A stretch of 64,000 nt of DNA from Weissella paramesenteroides ATCC 33313 (GCF_000160575.1 NZ_GG697129.1:294006-358005); one strand, 5' to 3'; positions 30,094 through 39,338 are shown, counted from the first letter of the stretch. Numbers and translations are program-made. The notes: generated from the sequence alone by a model not told the origin.

Positions 30094-30130
30094 TTTGCCA
30101 CCGTTCCTCTTTGAAAAATCATTTTTATTC

Positions 30131-30139
30131 ATTATAACA
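30131..30139 (-). promoter_or_regulatory. Extended -10 promoter of exoA
   Basis: The minus strand reads TGTTATAAT, a perfect extended -10, about 40 nt before the exoA ATG and next to the adhE terminator. Confidence 0.65.
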
Positions 30140-30145
30140 AAAAAC

Positions 30146-30183
30146 AACCGCAGACCAACTCACTTAGTTGTTAGTCTACGGTT
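30146..30183 (-). terminator. adhE terminator
   Basis: AACCGTAGACTA pairs with TGGTCTGCGGTT (two wobbles), followed by GTTTTTTG on the minus strand. It starts 15 nt after the adhE stop. Confidence 0.85.
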
Positions 30184-30197
30184 ATTTGTATTAATTG

Positions 30198-32891
30198 TTA
30201 GAATTGGTCATGCAACAATTGTTCAATCTCACTCAAACGTGGTTGACGAGGATTTCCTGGCGTTGTTTGATCATTGTAAATAAGATCCATCAATCCTGAT
30301 AGTTCACGATCGAAATCTTCTTTCTTCACACCATTACCAGAAAGTGTTAGATCCATATTCAACTTTGCAGCCAAATTCTCAATCTTATTGATCAATGCTT
30401 GAACTAGCTCGGCATCATTATTACCGGCCAGGCCAAGATGACGAGCAATATCGGCATAGTCTTTTTGTGCAGTGTATGTCTCATAACGTGGGAATGGTGT
30501 CCGCTTGACGTTACCAGTCACACCGTTAAACTTGATGACATGTGTCATGGCAATTGAAATTGCCAATCCGTGAGGTAGACCGAACGCACCACCAGTTTTG
30601 TGGGCAATCGCATGATTTAGTCCCAAGAAAGCATTTCCAAATGACATACCAGCTAATGTTGAAGCATAGTGCATCTTTGAACGCGCAAGCTCACCTTCCT
30701 TTGTTGGATTCTTTGCATCGTACTTATATGATTCTTCTAGATAATCAAAGATCAACTTGATTGCTTGCAAAGCCCATGGACGCGTAAACTCTGAAGACAT
30801 TACTGAGACATATGACTCTAGAGCATGTGACAAGGCATCCATACCTGAATAAGCAACTGTACGACTAGGTACTGTCATGACAAATTCTGGATCAACAATC
30901 GCTACTTGTGGTGTTAACTCGTAATCTGCCAATGGATACTTAACATGTGTTTCGTCATCAGTAATAACTGCAAATGGTGTTACTTCAGAACCAGTACCTG
31001 AAGTCGTTGGAATTGCAACCATCTGAGTAAGACGTTGGTGCTCAAACTTTACAATACGCTTACGAATATCCATAAATTTTTGTGCTAATTCTTGGAACAA
31101 GCTCTTCAGTGCTTCATCATCGTACAAGATGTCTGGATTTGTTGCTGAGTACTCATACAAGAACCGCGCAATCTTACCAGCATCAAGCGCTGAACCACCA
31201 CCAAGCAAAACTACCGTATCTGGTTTAAAATCAGCCATTTGGCGCGCAATTTCAATTGCTTGTGAAATCGTTGGATCTGGACTTACTGAACCATAGAATG
31301 ATGTTTTTACTTGATCATCACGAAGCGCAAATTGATCCAAAATCTTATCCACAAAACCAAACTTAACCATACCTGGGTCGGCCACGATAAATGCTCGATC
31401 AACATCTGGTAATTCTTGTAAATACGTAATCGCATTTGTTTCGTAGTAAATATCCTTTGGTAAACGAACCCACTGTGGACGGTTACGACGACGAGCGACT
31501 GTCTTAACATTTAATAGATCATAAGTTGATAGATTATGCGACAATGAATTCTTCCCCCAAGTACCAGTTCCAAGCGTTAGTGATGGTCGCAAAGCGTCTG
31601 TATAAATGTCCCCAACACCACCAATTGAGTCGGGTTGGTTAACCAAAATACGTGATGCTTCGACTCTATCTGCATATTCTTTAACAAACGGATCATCTTG
31701 TGCCCCAATTTGAATTGCCGCATTATGACCAGCCCCCTGGTAGTTCAATAATGCGCGCACAATTTCAACCGCTTCGTTACGATCCTGTGCCTTGTAAATT
31801 GACAATAAGGGACTTAACTTCTCAGATGAAAGTGGTTCCCCAATATGGCGCTTTTCAAGTTCAAACAGTAGCACGTCTTTATCCTGTGGCAATTTTAGTC
31901 CAGCTTGCTCAGCAATCCAGCGACCAGAACGACCCGCAACCGGTCCAGTTACCCCATAACCATCACCAGTTGGCTTGAACACAAAGTCAGAAATTTTTTG
32001 ATAATCTTTCTTTGGTGTCAAATAAGCACCTTGTTCTTGCAGTTTTTGTAGCATTTCATCATAGATTGATGCATCAATGACCACCGAGTTCTCTGATGCA
32101 CAAATCATCCCATTATCAAAACGCTTTGATAATAGTAAGTCAGAAACTGCACGATCAACATTAGCTGTTTTATCAACATATACGGCACCATTTCCAGCAC
32201 CAACACCCATTGATGGGTTTCCAGAATGCAATGCTGCATTAACCATTGATGGACCTCCAGTTGCTAAAATTGATGCAATTTTTGGATTCTTAATCAATGC
32301 ATTTGTCGCATCAATTGAGGGCGTTTCAATCCATTGGATGAAGTTCTTAGGTGCACCAGCTGCAACCGCTGCATCATAAACGATTTTAGCAGCATGAGCA
32401 GAAGACCGTTGTGCTTGTGGATGGAATGCAAAAACAATCACATTGCGGGTTTTTGCTGTTAACATTGACTTAAAAATTGTCGTTGATGTGGGATTTGTTG
32501 TTGGCACAATACCTGCCAAAATACCAAGTGGTGCAACTAATTCAACTTTTCCACTTACTTTATCTTCTGAAATAACACCAACTGTTTTATCATTTTTAAT
32601 TGCATTATAAACGGATTCTGATGCAAAACGATTTTTAGTATCCTTATCTTCAATAACACCACGTCCCGTTTCATCATAAGCTTCGTGAGCAAGTAGTAAA
32701 GCATTTTCAGAACCAGCTAAGGCCATGGCTGCGACAATCTTATCAACTTGCTCTTGCGTGTAAGTTTCAAATTTTTGTAAAGCAACTGCTGCCTGATCAA
32801 CTAACTTATTAGTCATTTCTTCGGCAGCTGCATAGTGAGCTGCCTTTTCTTCAGGTGTCAGTATCTTCTTTTTTTTAGTCGTAGTAGTCAT
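30198..32891 (-). CDS. adhE: Bifunctional acetaldehyde-CoA/alcohol dehydrogenase
   Basis: An 897-aa fusion. Residues 15-450 are a CoA-acylating aldehyde dehydrogenase with catalytic Cys264 in NGMICASEN. Residues 460-897 are an iron-dependent alcohol dehydrogenase with PTTSGTGSEVTPF and metal-ligand motifs GMDALSHALESY and GLNHAIAHKTGGAFGLPHG. It reduces acetyl-CoA to acetaldehyde and ethanol, re-oxidising NADH. This is the standard ethanol branch of heterolactic fermentation, downstream of phosphoketolase and phosphotransacetylase. It is a single gene with a strong promoter and terminator. Confidence 0.97.
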   Translation of the reverse strand: MTTTTKKKKILTPEEKAAHYAAAEEMTNKLVDQAAVALQKFETYTQEQVDKIVAAMALAGSENALLLAHEAYDETGRGVIEDKDTKNRFASESVYNAIKNDKTVGVISEDKVSGKVELVAPLGILAGIVPTTNPTSTTIFKSMLTAKTRNVIVFAFHPQAQRSSAHAAKIVYDAAVAAGAPKNFIQWIETPSIDATNALIKNPKIASILATGGPSMVNAALHSGNPSMGVGAGNGAVYVDKTANVDRAVSDLLLSKRFDNGMICASENSVVIDASIYDEMLQKLQEQGAYLTPKKDYQKISDFVFKPTGDGYGVTGPVAGRSGRWIAEQAGLKLPQDKDVLLFELEKRHIGEPLSSEKLSPLLSIYKAQDRNEAVEIVRALLNYQGAGHNAAIQIGAQDDPFVKEYADRVEASRILVNQPDSIGGVGDIYTDALRPSLTLGTGTWGKNSLSHNLSTYDLLNVKTVARRRNRPQWVRLPKDIYYETNAITYLQELPDVDRAFIVADPGMVKFGFVDKILDQFALRDDQVKTSFYGSVSPDPTISQAIEIARQMADFKPDTVVLLGGGSALDAGKIARFLYEYSATNPDILYDDEALKSLFQELAQKFMDIRKRIVKFEHQRLTQMVAIPTTSGTGSEVTPFAVITDDETHVKYPLADYELTPQVAIVDPEFVMTVPSRTVAYSGMDALSHALESYVSVMSSEFTRPWALQAIKLIFDYLEESYKYDAKNPTKEGELARSKMHYASTLAGMSFGNAFLGLNHAIAHKTGGAFGLPHGLAISIAMTHVIKFNGVTGNVKRTPFPRYETYTAQKDYADIARHLGLAGNNDAELVQALINKIENLAAKLNMDLTLSGNGVKKEDFDRELSGLMDLIYNDQTTPGNPRQPRLSEIEQLLHDQF

Positions 32892-32950
32892 TGTATCTAC
32901 CTCTCAAATTGTTTAAATTCATTAACTTTGCTCATCTTTTAACAATGTTA

Positions 32951-32978
32951 ATTATAGCAAATGCACAACGCCTGTCAA
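32951..32978 (-). promoter_or_regulatory. adhE promoter
   Basis: TTGACA (32973-32978) and TATAAT (32951-32956) are spaced by 16 nt, and TGC before the -10 makes it extended (TG-C-TATAAT). Both hexamers are perfect. The region 32980-33160 is AT-rich with no gene. Confidence 0.88.
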
Positions 32979-33165
32979 CTATATAAATTGTGTTTTATCA
33001 AGCTTTCACGTTTGTTTTCATTATTTTTCACAAACTTAATATACGTTTAAATTGTCGATATTGCTCATTTATTAACAAATGAAGCGCTTACATATTTTGT
33101 CGGATTTTATTTTTTAAACAAGCAAAATATTTTAAAAAAATACACATTTTTAACTATTAAAAATA

Positions 33166-33238
33166 ATGAGGTTGGAACAAAAAATGTTCCAACCTCATTT
33201 TGCTAAAATTGTATAAATTATAGACTTGTAAATTTGAT
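33166..33238 (-). repeat. Dispersed hairpin element, copy R4 (also copA terminator)
   Basis: A perfect 15-bp stem, AATGAGGTTGGAACA/TGTTCCAACCTCATT (33166-33199). The plus strand then reads TGCTAAAATTGTATAAATTA up to the copA stop. In transcript sense it follows copA directly. Confidence 0.8.
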
Positions 33239-35155
33239 CTAATTCGTTGCAATTCTTGTTTTTCCAAGTAATACTGAACTAATAACGACTGATAGCGAAC
33301 TGAGCGCCATTGCAATACCAGCAATTTCCGGACTCAAAATAAATCCAAGACCGTAAAACACTCCCGCGGCAACTGGAATTCCCAGCACATTATAAACAAA
33401 TGCCCAGAAAAGATTCAATTTAATCCTACCAAAAGTTTTCTTACTCAAAGCCAAAGCAGTATCGACATCACGTAAATCATTTTTAACTAGCACAATACCA
33501 CCGGCATCAATCGCAATATCAGTTCCTGATCCCATCGCAACCCCCACATCTGCAGTAGTTAACGCTGGTGCGTCATTAATACCATCCCCAACAAAAGCAA
33601 CTGTACTATTTTTTTGTAGTTCATGAATTTTATCAGCCTTTTCTGCCGGTAATACTTCAGCAATCACCTCATCAATACCAACTTCATCCGCAATCGCCTG
33701 TGCAACTTGTTTATTGTCACCAGTCAGCATAATCGTCTTTAAGCCTCGTGATTTCAAGGCTGCAATCGCTTTTGCAGAAGTTTCTTTTGGTGTATCCTGA
33801 ATTGCAATTAAACCAATCACTTGTTTTTGCTGTCCAACCAACACAACTGTCTTAGCTTCCTTTTGCAACTGTTTCATTCGCAGATTTAATTCATCAGTAA
33901 TTGATGCATCGTCTAATAAACGATTATTACCAACAAACGCCCGCTGATTATCAATCGTTGCTTGCACACCTTTTCCAGATACTGCTTGAAAGTCTTTAAC
34001 TGATGCCAAGTCTATTTGTTGTTTCTTAGCCTCTGCTAGGATAGCTAGTGCCAATGGGTGTTCTGAACCAGCTTCTAATCGAGCTGCCAAGGACAGAACT
34101 TGTTTTTCATCACCAACAATATCGGTTACTTCAGGTTTTCCAACCGTAATTGTACCCGTCTTATCAAAAACAACGGTGTCTACATCATTAACTTTTTCGA
34201 GCACCTCGCCATTTTTGATTAATATGCCCATTTTGGCACCACGACCCGTCCCGACCATCAAGGCAGTCGGTGTTGCCAAACCAAGCGCACATGGGCAGGC
34301 AATCACGACAACTGAAACGGCAAAAATTAATGAATGTGAAACATCATGGCCGATGAAGACATACCAAATCAAGAAAGTTAAGATTGCCACAATCAAAACA
34401 ACTGGTACGAAGATATCTGATACACGATCGGTTAATTTTTGAATAGGCGCATGACTAGATTGTGCCTTTTTAACTAGGGTCACAATTTGGGCAAGCATGG
34501 TTTGGTCACCCACCTTTTCGGCACGAAAAACAAATGTTCCTGTCATATTCATTGTTGAGCCAATAACTTCATCTCCAGTCCGTCTAGTAACTGGCATACT
34601 TTCACCAGTCACCATCGATTCATCAATGGTTGATGTACCATCGACAATTTTTCCATCAACGGCTATTTTTTGACCTGGTCGCACTCGAATTAAATCATTA
34701 GTTACCACCTCATTCAGTGGTAACCGAATAAATTTACCATCACGCTTTACTTCAGCATCTTTTGCTTGTAGATCCATCAATTTTTCAATTGCCGAAGAAG
34801 CGTTGTCGCGCATTCTTTCCTCAAGTACTTGTCCAAGCAAGACAAAAGTAATCACAAAAGCTGCACTTTCAAAGAAGACAGCTTTCCCCGTAAACATTGC
34901 ATAAATACTATATACATAAGCAGTTCCCGTTCCCACTGCAATCAATGTATCCATATTTGAGTGATGCTTTTGAAAAGATGACCATGCACTAGATAAAAAC
35001 GGACGCGCTGAAATCAACATAATGACCGATGTTAAAATCAACATTGTCACCTCGCCACCTGGCAACATCCAGTGAGTGAACGGCATGACAATCATTGCAA
35101 TTAACATTGGCAGTGACAATATCAATGATATCCAAAACCGTGTGGTAATTTTCAT
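33239..35155 (-). CDS. copA: Copper-type P1B ATPase lacking an N-terminal metal-binding domain
   Basis: A 638-aa heavy-metal ATPase. The CPC transport motif is at residues 287-289 (VIACPCALG), the phosphorylation motif DKTGT at 331-335, TGES at 183-186, and the P1B-specific SEHPLA near 366. CPC plus the operon context point to Cu(I) export. The first transmembrane helix starts at residue 8, so there is no HMA or other N-terminal metal-binding domain. A separate soluble cupredoxin gene ends 8 nt upstream and may supply that function. It is the last gene of the copY operon. Confidence 0.93.
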   Translation of the reverse strand: MKITTRFWISLILSLPMLIAMIVMPFTHWMLPGGEVTMLILTSVIMLISARPFLSSAWSSFQKHHSNMDTLIAVGTGTAYVYSIYAMFTGKAVFFESAAFVITFVLLGQVLEERMRDNASSAIEKLMDLQAKDAEVKRDGKFIRLPLNEVVTNDLIRVRPGQKIAVDGKIVDGTSTIDESMVTGESMPVTRRTGDEVIGSTMNMTGTFVFRAEKVGDQTMLAQIVTLVKKAQSSHAPIQKLTDRVSDIFVPVVLIVAILTFLIWYVFIGHDVSHSLIFAVSVVVIACPCALGLATPTALMVGTGRGAKMGILIKNGEVLEKVNDVDTVVFDKTGTITVGKPEVTDIVGDEKQVLSLAARLEAGSEHPLALAILAEAKKQQIDLASVKDFQAVSGKGVQATIDNQRAFVGNNRLLDDASITDELNLRMKQLQKEAKTVVLVGQQKQVIGLIAIQDTPKETSAKAIAALKSRGLKTIMLTGDNKQVAQAIADEVGIDEVIAEVLPAEKADKIHELQKNSTVAFVGDGINDAPALTTADVGVAMGSGTDIAIDAGGIVLVKNDLRDVDTALALSKKTFGRIKLNLFWAFVYNVLGIPVAAGVFYGLGFILSPEIAGIAMALSSLSVVISSVLLGKTRIATN

Positions 35156-35163
35156 GGGTTCAC

Positions 35164-35433
35164 CTACTTTACCACGACTTTACCATGGAACATATCCATA
35201 CCACAGCTAAAATCAAATTCACCAGATTCTTCAGTGTTAACGCTGACTGTTCTAGGTTCATCAATTGGCAAATTCTCTTCAAAGCCAAGTTCCTTTGAAT
35301 GGACCACATCTAAACATCCCTGCGCACTAGTACGAGTGAAAGTAATTTCTGCTGGCACACCTTGTTTTAAATTGACCACTTCTGGATCATAACCACCTGC
35401 GACTGTTACATTTACTTTTTGTAGTTCACTCAT
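35164..35433 (-). CDS. Soluble cupredoxin-like copper-binding protein
   Basis: An 89-aa protein with no signal or membrane helix, essentially one cupredoxin domain. Likely copper ligands are Cys in GCLDVVH and the C-terminal CGMDMFHG (Cys, two Met, His). The membrane-anchored gene just upstream encodes a paralogue with the same ligands. It lies between that gene and copA with 8 nt to copA. A cytosolic Cu(I) carrier handing metal to CopA is the likely role; this is inferred by comparison with the pneumococcal CupA/CopA pair. Confidence 0.82.
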   Translation of the reverse strand: MSELQKVNVTVAGGYDPEVVNLKQGVPAEITFTRTSAQGCLDVVHSKELGFEENLPIDEPRTVSVNTEESGEFDFSCGMDMFHGKVVVK

Positions 35434-35451
35434 CTTTTTTCTCCTTTATTG

Positions 35452-35823
35452 TTATTTAATAATAACTTTGCCATGGAACATATCCATACCACATGCCCAA
35501 CCATATTCACCTGGTTTACTTGTATCAATCGTAATCGTTTCTTCTTGATTTTGTGGTAAGGCTTGATTGATGCCAAAATCAGGGAAAACAACATGATCTA
35601 AGCAACTCGATGGATCAGTTCTCGTAAAGTGTAATTTAGCCGGCACGCCTTGTTTCAAGACAACTTGTTCTGGTGAGTATCCTCCCTTAACAAGAATATC
35701 AACATCTTGTTGATCTGACGCAATAGCTGCCGTTTCAGTCACTGCTTCATGTTTGCCAAAGAACCACCAAACAATAAAACCAATAATACAAATACCAATA
35801 AGTAGTACAATTATTCTTACCAT
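35452..35823 (-). CDS. Membrane-anchored cupredoxin (CupA-like)
   Basis: A 123-aa protein with one N-terminal transmembrane helix (IIVLLIGICIIGFIVWWFFG) and a cupredoxin domain from residue 40. The ligands SCLDHV and CGMDMFHG match those of the soluble neighbour. The ATG at 35823 is preferred, with AAAGGAG 11 nt upstream; the GTG four codons earlier abuts the Shine-Dalgarno. The helix has positive residues only at its far end (KHE), so topology is not certain. It resembles the anchored Cu(I) chaperone CupA of streptococcal copY-cupA-copA operons. Confidence 0.8.
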   Translation of the reverse strand: MVRIIVLLIGICIIGFIVWWFFGKHEAVTETAAIASDQQDVDILVKGGYSPEQVVLKQGVPAKLHFTRTDPSSCLDHVVFPDFGINQALPQNQEETITIDTSKPGEYGWACGMDMFHGKVIIK

Positions 35824-35841
35824 ATGAACTAACACTCCTTT

Positions 35842-36294
35842 CTAAGCCATCACAGAATCATTTTCGCAATGTCCACAGCTCATCGGTGCAATACAATCAC
35901 AAGCCACCATCTCCGGAGCTGTTTGTAATTTTTCAGCTAAAGTTTTTTGTAATTCCTTAATATCACTTTGACTTAACGTTGTATTTGCCACCAATTTTGT
36001 CAGGGTACGTCCTTTTTTCATGCGACATAAACGGCCAAAAACTTCAGTTGTCATTTGATCCATCGCATCATCTTCACCAATCAATGGTCGATAAATAAAT
36101 TTTCGTCCTTCTTTGCGCGTTGTTAGAACTTCTTTTTGCACCAAACGACGTAATAAAGTTTTAATTGTTGATTCAGTCCAATCTTTTTTACCATGAATTG
36201 CCATTATGATGTCACTACTGCTAGCTTCATGTAAAGTCCAAACGACACGCATTAACTCCCACTCAGCAGTTGACATCTCTTTTGCCTGCGCCAT
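35842..36294 (-). CDS. copY: CopY/TcrY family copper-responsive repressor
   Basis: A 150-aa BlaI/MecI-type winged helix (MSTAEWELMRVVW at residues 7-19, TESTIKTLLRRLVQKEVL near 40-57). The C-terminal cysteine cluster is C132-x-C134-x5-C140-x2-C143; the classical CopY pattern is CxCx4CxC, so this is a variant. Zn-bound CopY represses; Cu(I) displaces zinc and releases DNA. A cop box lies in its promoter. It is first in the operon copY-cupredoxin-cupredoxin-copA. Confidence 0.92.
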   Translation of the reverse strand: MAQAKEMSTAEWELMRVVWTLHEASSSDIIMAIHGKKDWTESTIKTLLRRLVQKEVLTTRKEGRKFIYRPLIGEDDAMDQMTTEVFGRLCRMKKGRTLTKLVANTTLSQSDIKELQKTLAEKLQTAPEMVACDCIAPMSCGHCENDSVMA

Positions 36295-36316
36295 GATCTC
36301 ACCTCTCTTTTTCGTC

Positions 36317-36365
36317 TACATTTGTAACTGTAATCAGTATAACCCTTTTCGTTGACGTTTGTAAA
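36317..36365 (-). promoter_or_regulatory. cop operon promoter and cop box
   Basis: TTTACA (36360-36365), 18 nt, TATACT (36336-36341) on the minus strand. TACATTTGTA at 36317-36326 is a perfect cop box (TACANNTGTA) just downstream of the -10, as expected for CopY repression. Confidence 0.82.
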
Positions 36366-36371
36366 CAAAAA

Positions 36372-36475
36372 AGGGTTGGAACATTTTCTTTTGTTCCAAC
36401 CCTATCTTTTGTGCTAAAAATGGTGCAAATCACGTGTCACATCGGCTTCAAAACGTGTCTCGATTCCCCTTTTTA
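36372..36475 (-). repeat. Dispersed hairpin element, copy R5 (also pepO terminator)
   Basis: A perfect 12-bp stem AGGGTTGGAACA/TGTTCCAACCCT (36372-36403), then TGTGCTAAAAATG, then CACGTGTCACATCGGCTTCAAAACG and GTCTCG. This last part matches the far end of the copy at 58 kb, so the middle is deleted. It lies between the pepO stop and the cop promoter. Confidence 0.75.
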
Positions 36476-38371
36476 TTACCAAATCATCGTCCGATCGATT
36501 GGTTCACGATACATACCATCATCAGGTTTTACATCAAAGGTCTCATAAAAATCATCAAAATTTGAAACAATCACGTTAGTACGTGCTTTGTTGGGTGCGT
36601 GCACATCAACGGCGGCAAAAAACTTCATTAATTCTGGCCGTGCCTTCATGCGCCAAATCGTTGCCCAGCTTTCAAAAAATTCCTTCGCCGAAAAATCTGC
36701 TTCTCGTTTTGCTGCCGCTAACGCAGCAGCAAAACCACCTAAGTCAGCCACATTCTCCGAAACCGTTAGTTTACCATTTACCTTTGCACCATATGAATCT
36801 AAACCATCAAATTGATCAATAATTTTTTGCGTGCGTTCCTTAAAGGCCGCAAAATCTTCGTCAGTCCACCAATTATTTAAGCTACCATGTTCATCAAATG
36901 AAGCACCATTAGTGTCAAAGGCATGCGAAATCTCGTGAGCGATAACTGCACCAATCCCACCATAATTTGCCGAAGCTGATTGCTCTAAACTGTAAAATGG
37001 TGCCTGCAAAATGGCTGCTGGGAACACGATTTGATTTTGCTGTGGATCGTAATACGCGTTGACCATATGTGCTGGCATATGCCACTCATCACGGTCCACT
37101 GGTTGATGCCACTTTGCCCATGTACGCGCAACACTTTGTTGTGTAAATTTTTGCATTGCTTCAAACAAGGTTGCCCCATCATCGACTATTTTATCCTGAT
37201 AGTAATCAGGTAGTTTCTCTGGATAGCCAATGTGTGGCTTAATCGCATTCAACTTAACAACCGCTTGATCTCGCGTTGCTTGTTGTAACCAAGTCGCCTG
37301 CTGTAAACGCTCTTTATAAACGTCAATCATCGTCGCCACTTTGTCCTCAACATCAGCTTTGGCTGCTGCGGAAAACTTTTTATGTGCATACCACAAACCT
37401 AATGCCTGATTAAATGGTCCTTCAGCTAGATAATAAGCTGATTTTTGACGATTCTTTGCTTCCGGTGTACCTGATAATGCACGGCTATAGGCACCACCTA
37501 GGATACGAACTTCGTCAGACAAGTAACCTGTATAACCGTTGGCAATACCAACAATTAAGGTCGCTTGCAAAAATGGCCAAGCTTCTTCAGAAAAGAATTG
37601 ATCAGCCGCGTGCCAGAACCGTTCTTCTGGTACGACAACCATATCAGGTTTCTCACCAATCATTGCTGTCACGATATCGTCTAATGGCAATGCAGGCGCT
37701 AAAGCTGTAAAATCTTCCCATTTATATGGCTTATATAGTTTGACATACTCTGAAGATTCTTCTTGACTCAATACGACCTTGGCAACACGCGCATCAAAAG
37801 CAATCGCTTTATCCAGTAAGTCCTTAATTTCATCAGAACTAAAGCCAAATTTAGGTAATAATTGTTCTTGAGATTCACGCCATTGCTTTAGTAAATCGGC
37901 ACCTTGTGGATGGCCGGGTTCATAGTAAGTTGTATCTGGCAGAATCGTCCCTAAAGCGTCAGCCCATAAGACGTATGTTTGGGCGTCTTTGAAATCAGGT
38001 GCAATACCTAATGGTAAAGCATTTGACAAACCTTCTTTTTCTAAAGCAACGATATTTTGAGCAAAATCTGCGAATGATTTAAATTGCTGATAGCGTTCAA
38101 TAATTGGTCGAACTGGATCAGTACCTAGTTGATTACGTGTTTGCCAATCTGCAGCTAGACGATGGTACTTGATAAAATTTTGTAGCACCTGATCATCTGG
38201 TACATCATCCCCAGCTAGCCATTTATCAGTTGTTGCCAACATTAGTTCTTCAATCTCATCAGCTAAGTCAATGAAGCCACCTGTTCGTGACTTATCATTT
38301 GGAATCACAGCTTGTGCGATCCATTCTTCATTGATTGCTTCATAAAAATCATCTTGTCGACGTGTCCCCAT
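36476..38371 (-). CDS. pepO: Endopeptidase PepO (M13 metallopeptidase)
   Basis: A 631-aa neprilysin-type zinc endopeptidase. The HExxH motif is in VIAHEISHAFD near residue 476, and the third ligand is in ENVADLGG further on; YYDPQQNQIVFPAAILQ precedes it. No signal peptide is present, so it acts in the cytoplasm on oligopeptides from casein or other proteins. The start ATG has GAGGTG upstream. It is a single gene. Confidence 0.95.
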   Translation of the reverse strand: MGTRRQDDFYEAINEEWIAQAVIPNDKSRTGGFIDLADEIEELMLATTDKWLAGDDVPDDQVLQNFIKYHRLAADWQTRNQLGTDPVRPIIERYQQFKSFADFAQNIVALEKEGLSNALPLGIAPDFKDAQTYVLWADALGTILPDTTYYEPGHPQGADLLKQWRESQEQLLPKFGFSSDEIKDLLDKAIAFDARVAKVVLSQEESSEYVKLYKPYKWEDFTALAPALPLDDIVTAMIGEKPDMVVVPEERFWHAADQFFSEEAWPFLQATLIVGIANGYTGYLSDEVRILGGAYSRALSGTPEAKNRQKSAYYLAEGPFNQALGLWYAHKKFSAAAKADVEDKVATMIDVYKERLQQATWLQQATRDQAVVKLNAIKPHIGYPEKLPDYYQDKIVDDGATLFEAMQKFTQQSVARTWAKWHQPVDRDEWHMPAHMVNAYYDPQQNQIVFPAAILQAPFYSLEQSASANYGGIGAVIAHEISHAFDTNGASFDEHGSLNNWWTDEDFAAFKERTQKIIDQFDGLDSYGAKVNGKLTVSENVADLGGFAAALAAAKREADFSAKEFFESWATIWRMKARPELMKFFAAVDVHAPNKARTNVIVSNFDDFYETFDVKPDDGMYREPIDRTMIW

Positions 38372-38473
38372 TGTTTCACCTCAAATTTTAATTTTTCTTA
38401 TAGACTAAGATAACACAATTTACCATCTTAGAACATCTGCCATTTTTATTTTCAATAAAGGTGTAATAAAAAA

Positions 38474-38514
38474 GCCGCATACGGTGCTATAAATTACAGG
38501 CACACGTATTCGAC
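38474..38514 (-). terminator. Terminator of the small membrane protein gene
   Basis: GTCGAATACG-TGTGC pairs with GCAC-CGTATGCGGC and is followed by TTTTTTATT on the minus strand. Confidence 0.8.
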
Positions 38515-38524
38515 ATTAAAAATA

Positions 38525-39250
38525 TTATTCTGCTTGTTGCCATTTGCTAATTTGGTTTACTATATCAACCTTTAATTGCTTCTTAGCATCGCTCGTTACT
38601 TGCTTAACAACATCATTCTTCAACTTATTCTGACTCTCCGTATCATTAACGAAATCTTTATCCGTTTTCACTTTTTCAGCAACACGTTTATCAATTTCGT
38701 CACGTACCTTATCAGAAATTTTTGATTCATTTGTGTCAATTAATTTTTGTAAATCGTCAACTTTATCATTAGGCACAACATACCAGCCCTCAGGTAACGT
38801 CAATTTATAGGTTGTGCCACCTTGTTCAAGGGTCTTTTGCCCCAAAAGTAAGAAACGACGCCATGTTGAGTTAGCTTGGTAGGTCATTACTGTTGTTTTC
38901 AGCGTTGCGTCCTTACCAGCAACCACTTTCGTTTGAGCTTGTTGTGTCAATGTTTGATACGTTTTATCATTTGTTTTGTATGTATAACGCAAGCGACCGT
39001 TACTACCTTTTTCTGTTGTAACTAAATTAAACCCATCAATCACAACCGCAGGCTGAATTTTTTGTGTCTTAGTAAATGGCACTTCCGCCATCAAGAAGTG
39101 ACGTTGTTGTGCTCGTTGCAATCCCAACCCCATAAAAATAGTCAATAAAAGACCAAGCGTAATCGGTACCCATCGGACTTGATGGTGAACGACCCCTTGG
39201 ATGGCTGCATACGCTAGCAGCACAATTCCTAACACAAATAAGACAATCAT
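38525..39250 (-). CDS. Conserved two-helix membrane protein (DUF4811-like)
   Basis: A 241-aa protein. Two N-terminal transmembrane helices (residues 2-20 and 27-46) are followed by an extended soluble domain to 160 (VVIDGFNLVTTEKGSNGRLRYTYKT...) and a lysine/aspartate-rich, probably helical tail (residues 175-238). The ATG at 39250 is chosen because AAGGAGAAA lies just before it; two earlier in-frame ATGs lack a Shine-Dalgarno and would place the first helix nine residues in. It resembles DUF4811 membrane proteins of lactobacilli from memory. The function is unknown. Confidence 0.7.
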   Translation of the reverse strand: MIVLFVLGIVLLAYAAIQGVVHHQVRWVPITLGLLLTIFMGLGLQRAQQRHFLMAEVPFTKTQKIQPAVVIDGFNLVTTEKGSNGRLRYTYKTNDKTYQTLTQQAQTKVVAGKDATLKTTVMTYQANSTWRRFLLLGQKTLEQGGTTYKLTLPEGWYVVPNDKVDDLQKLIDTNESKISDKVRDEIDKRVAEKVKTDKDFVNDTESQNKLKNDVVKQVTSDAKKQLKVDIVNQISKWQQAE

Positions 39251-39296
39251 TAACTTTCTCCTTAAAAACATATTCAACCATTAAAAATTATACCAA

Positions 39297-39338
39297 AAAA
39301 AGCTCATAACCGCCAAAAATTAGCGATTATGAGCTTTT
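39297..39338 (-). terminator. Phosphoketolase terminator
   Basis: AAAAGCTCATAATCGC pairs with GCGGTTATGAGCTTTT (one wobble) around an AT-rich loop, followed by a T-run on the minus strand. Confidence 0.9.

Noticed and set aside
33021-33034. Possible Rex site (TTGTGAAAAATAA) before adhE
   Set aside because: Only one half of the TTGTGAAA-N4-TTCACAA palindrome is present; not enough to call, although Rex control of adhE is common in related species.
33078-33092. cre-like TGAAGCGCTTACA upstream of adhE
   Set aside because: One base short in the left half compared with the 14-bp consensus, so only the right half matches; it also lies over 100 bp upstream of the promoter.
36583-36822. Overlapping plus-strand open frames opposite pepO
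   Set aside because: They lie antisense to well-conserved M13 peptidase sequence, lack ribosome sites and show low-complexity composition.
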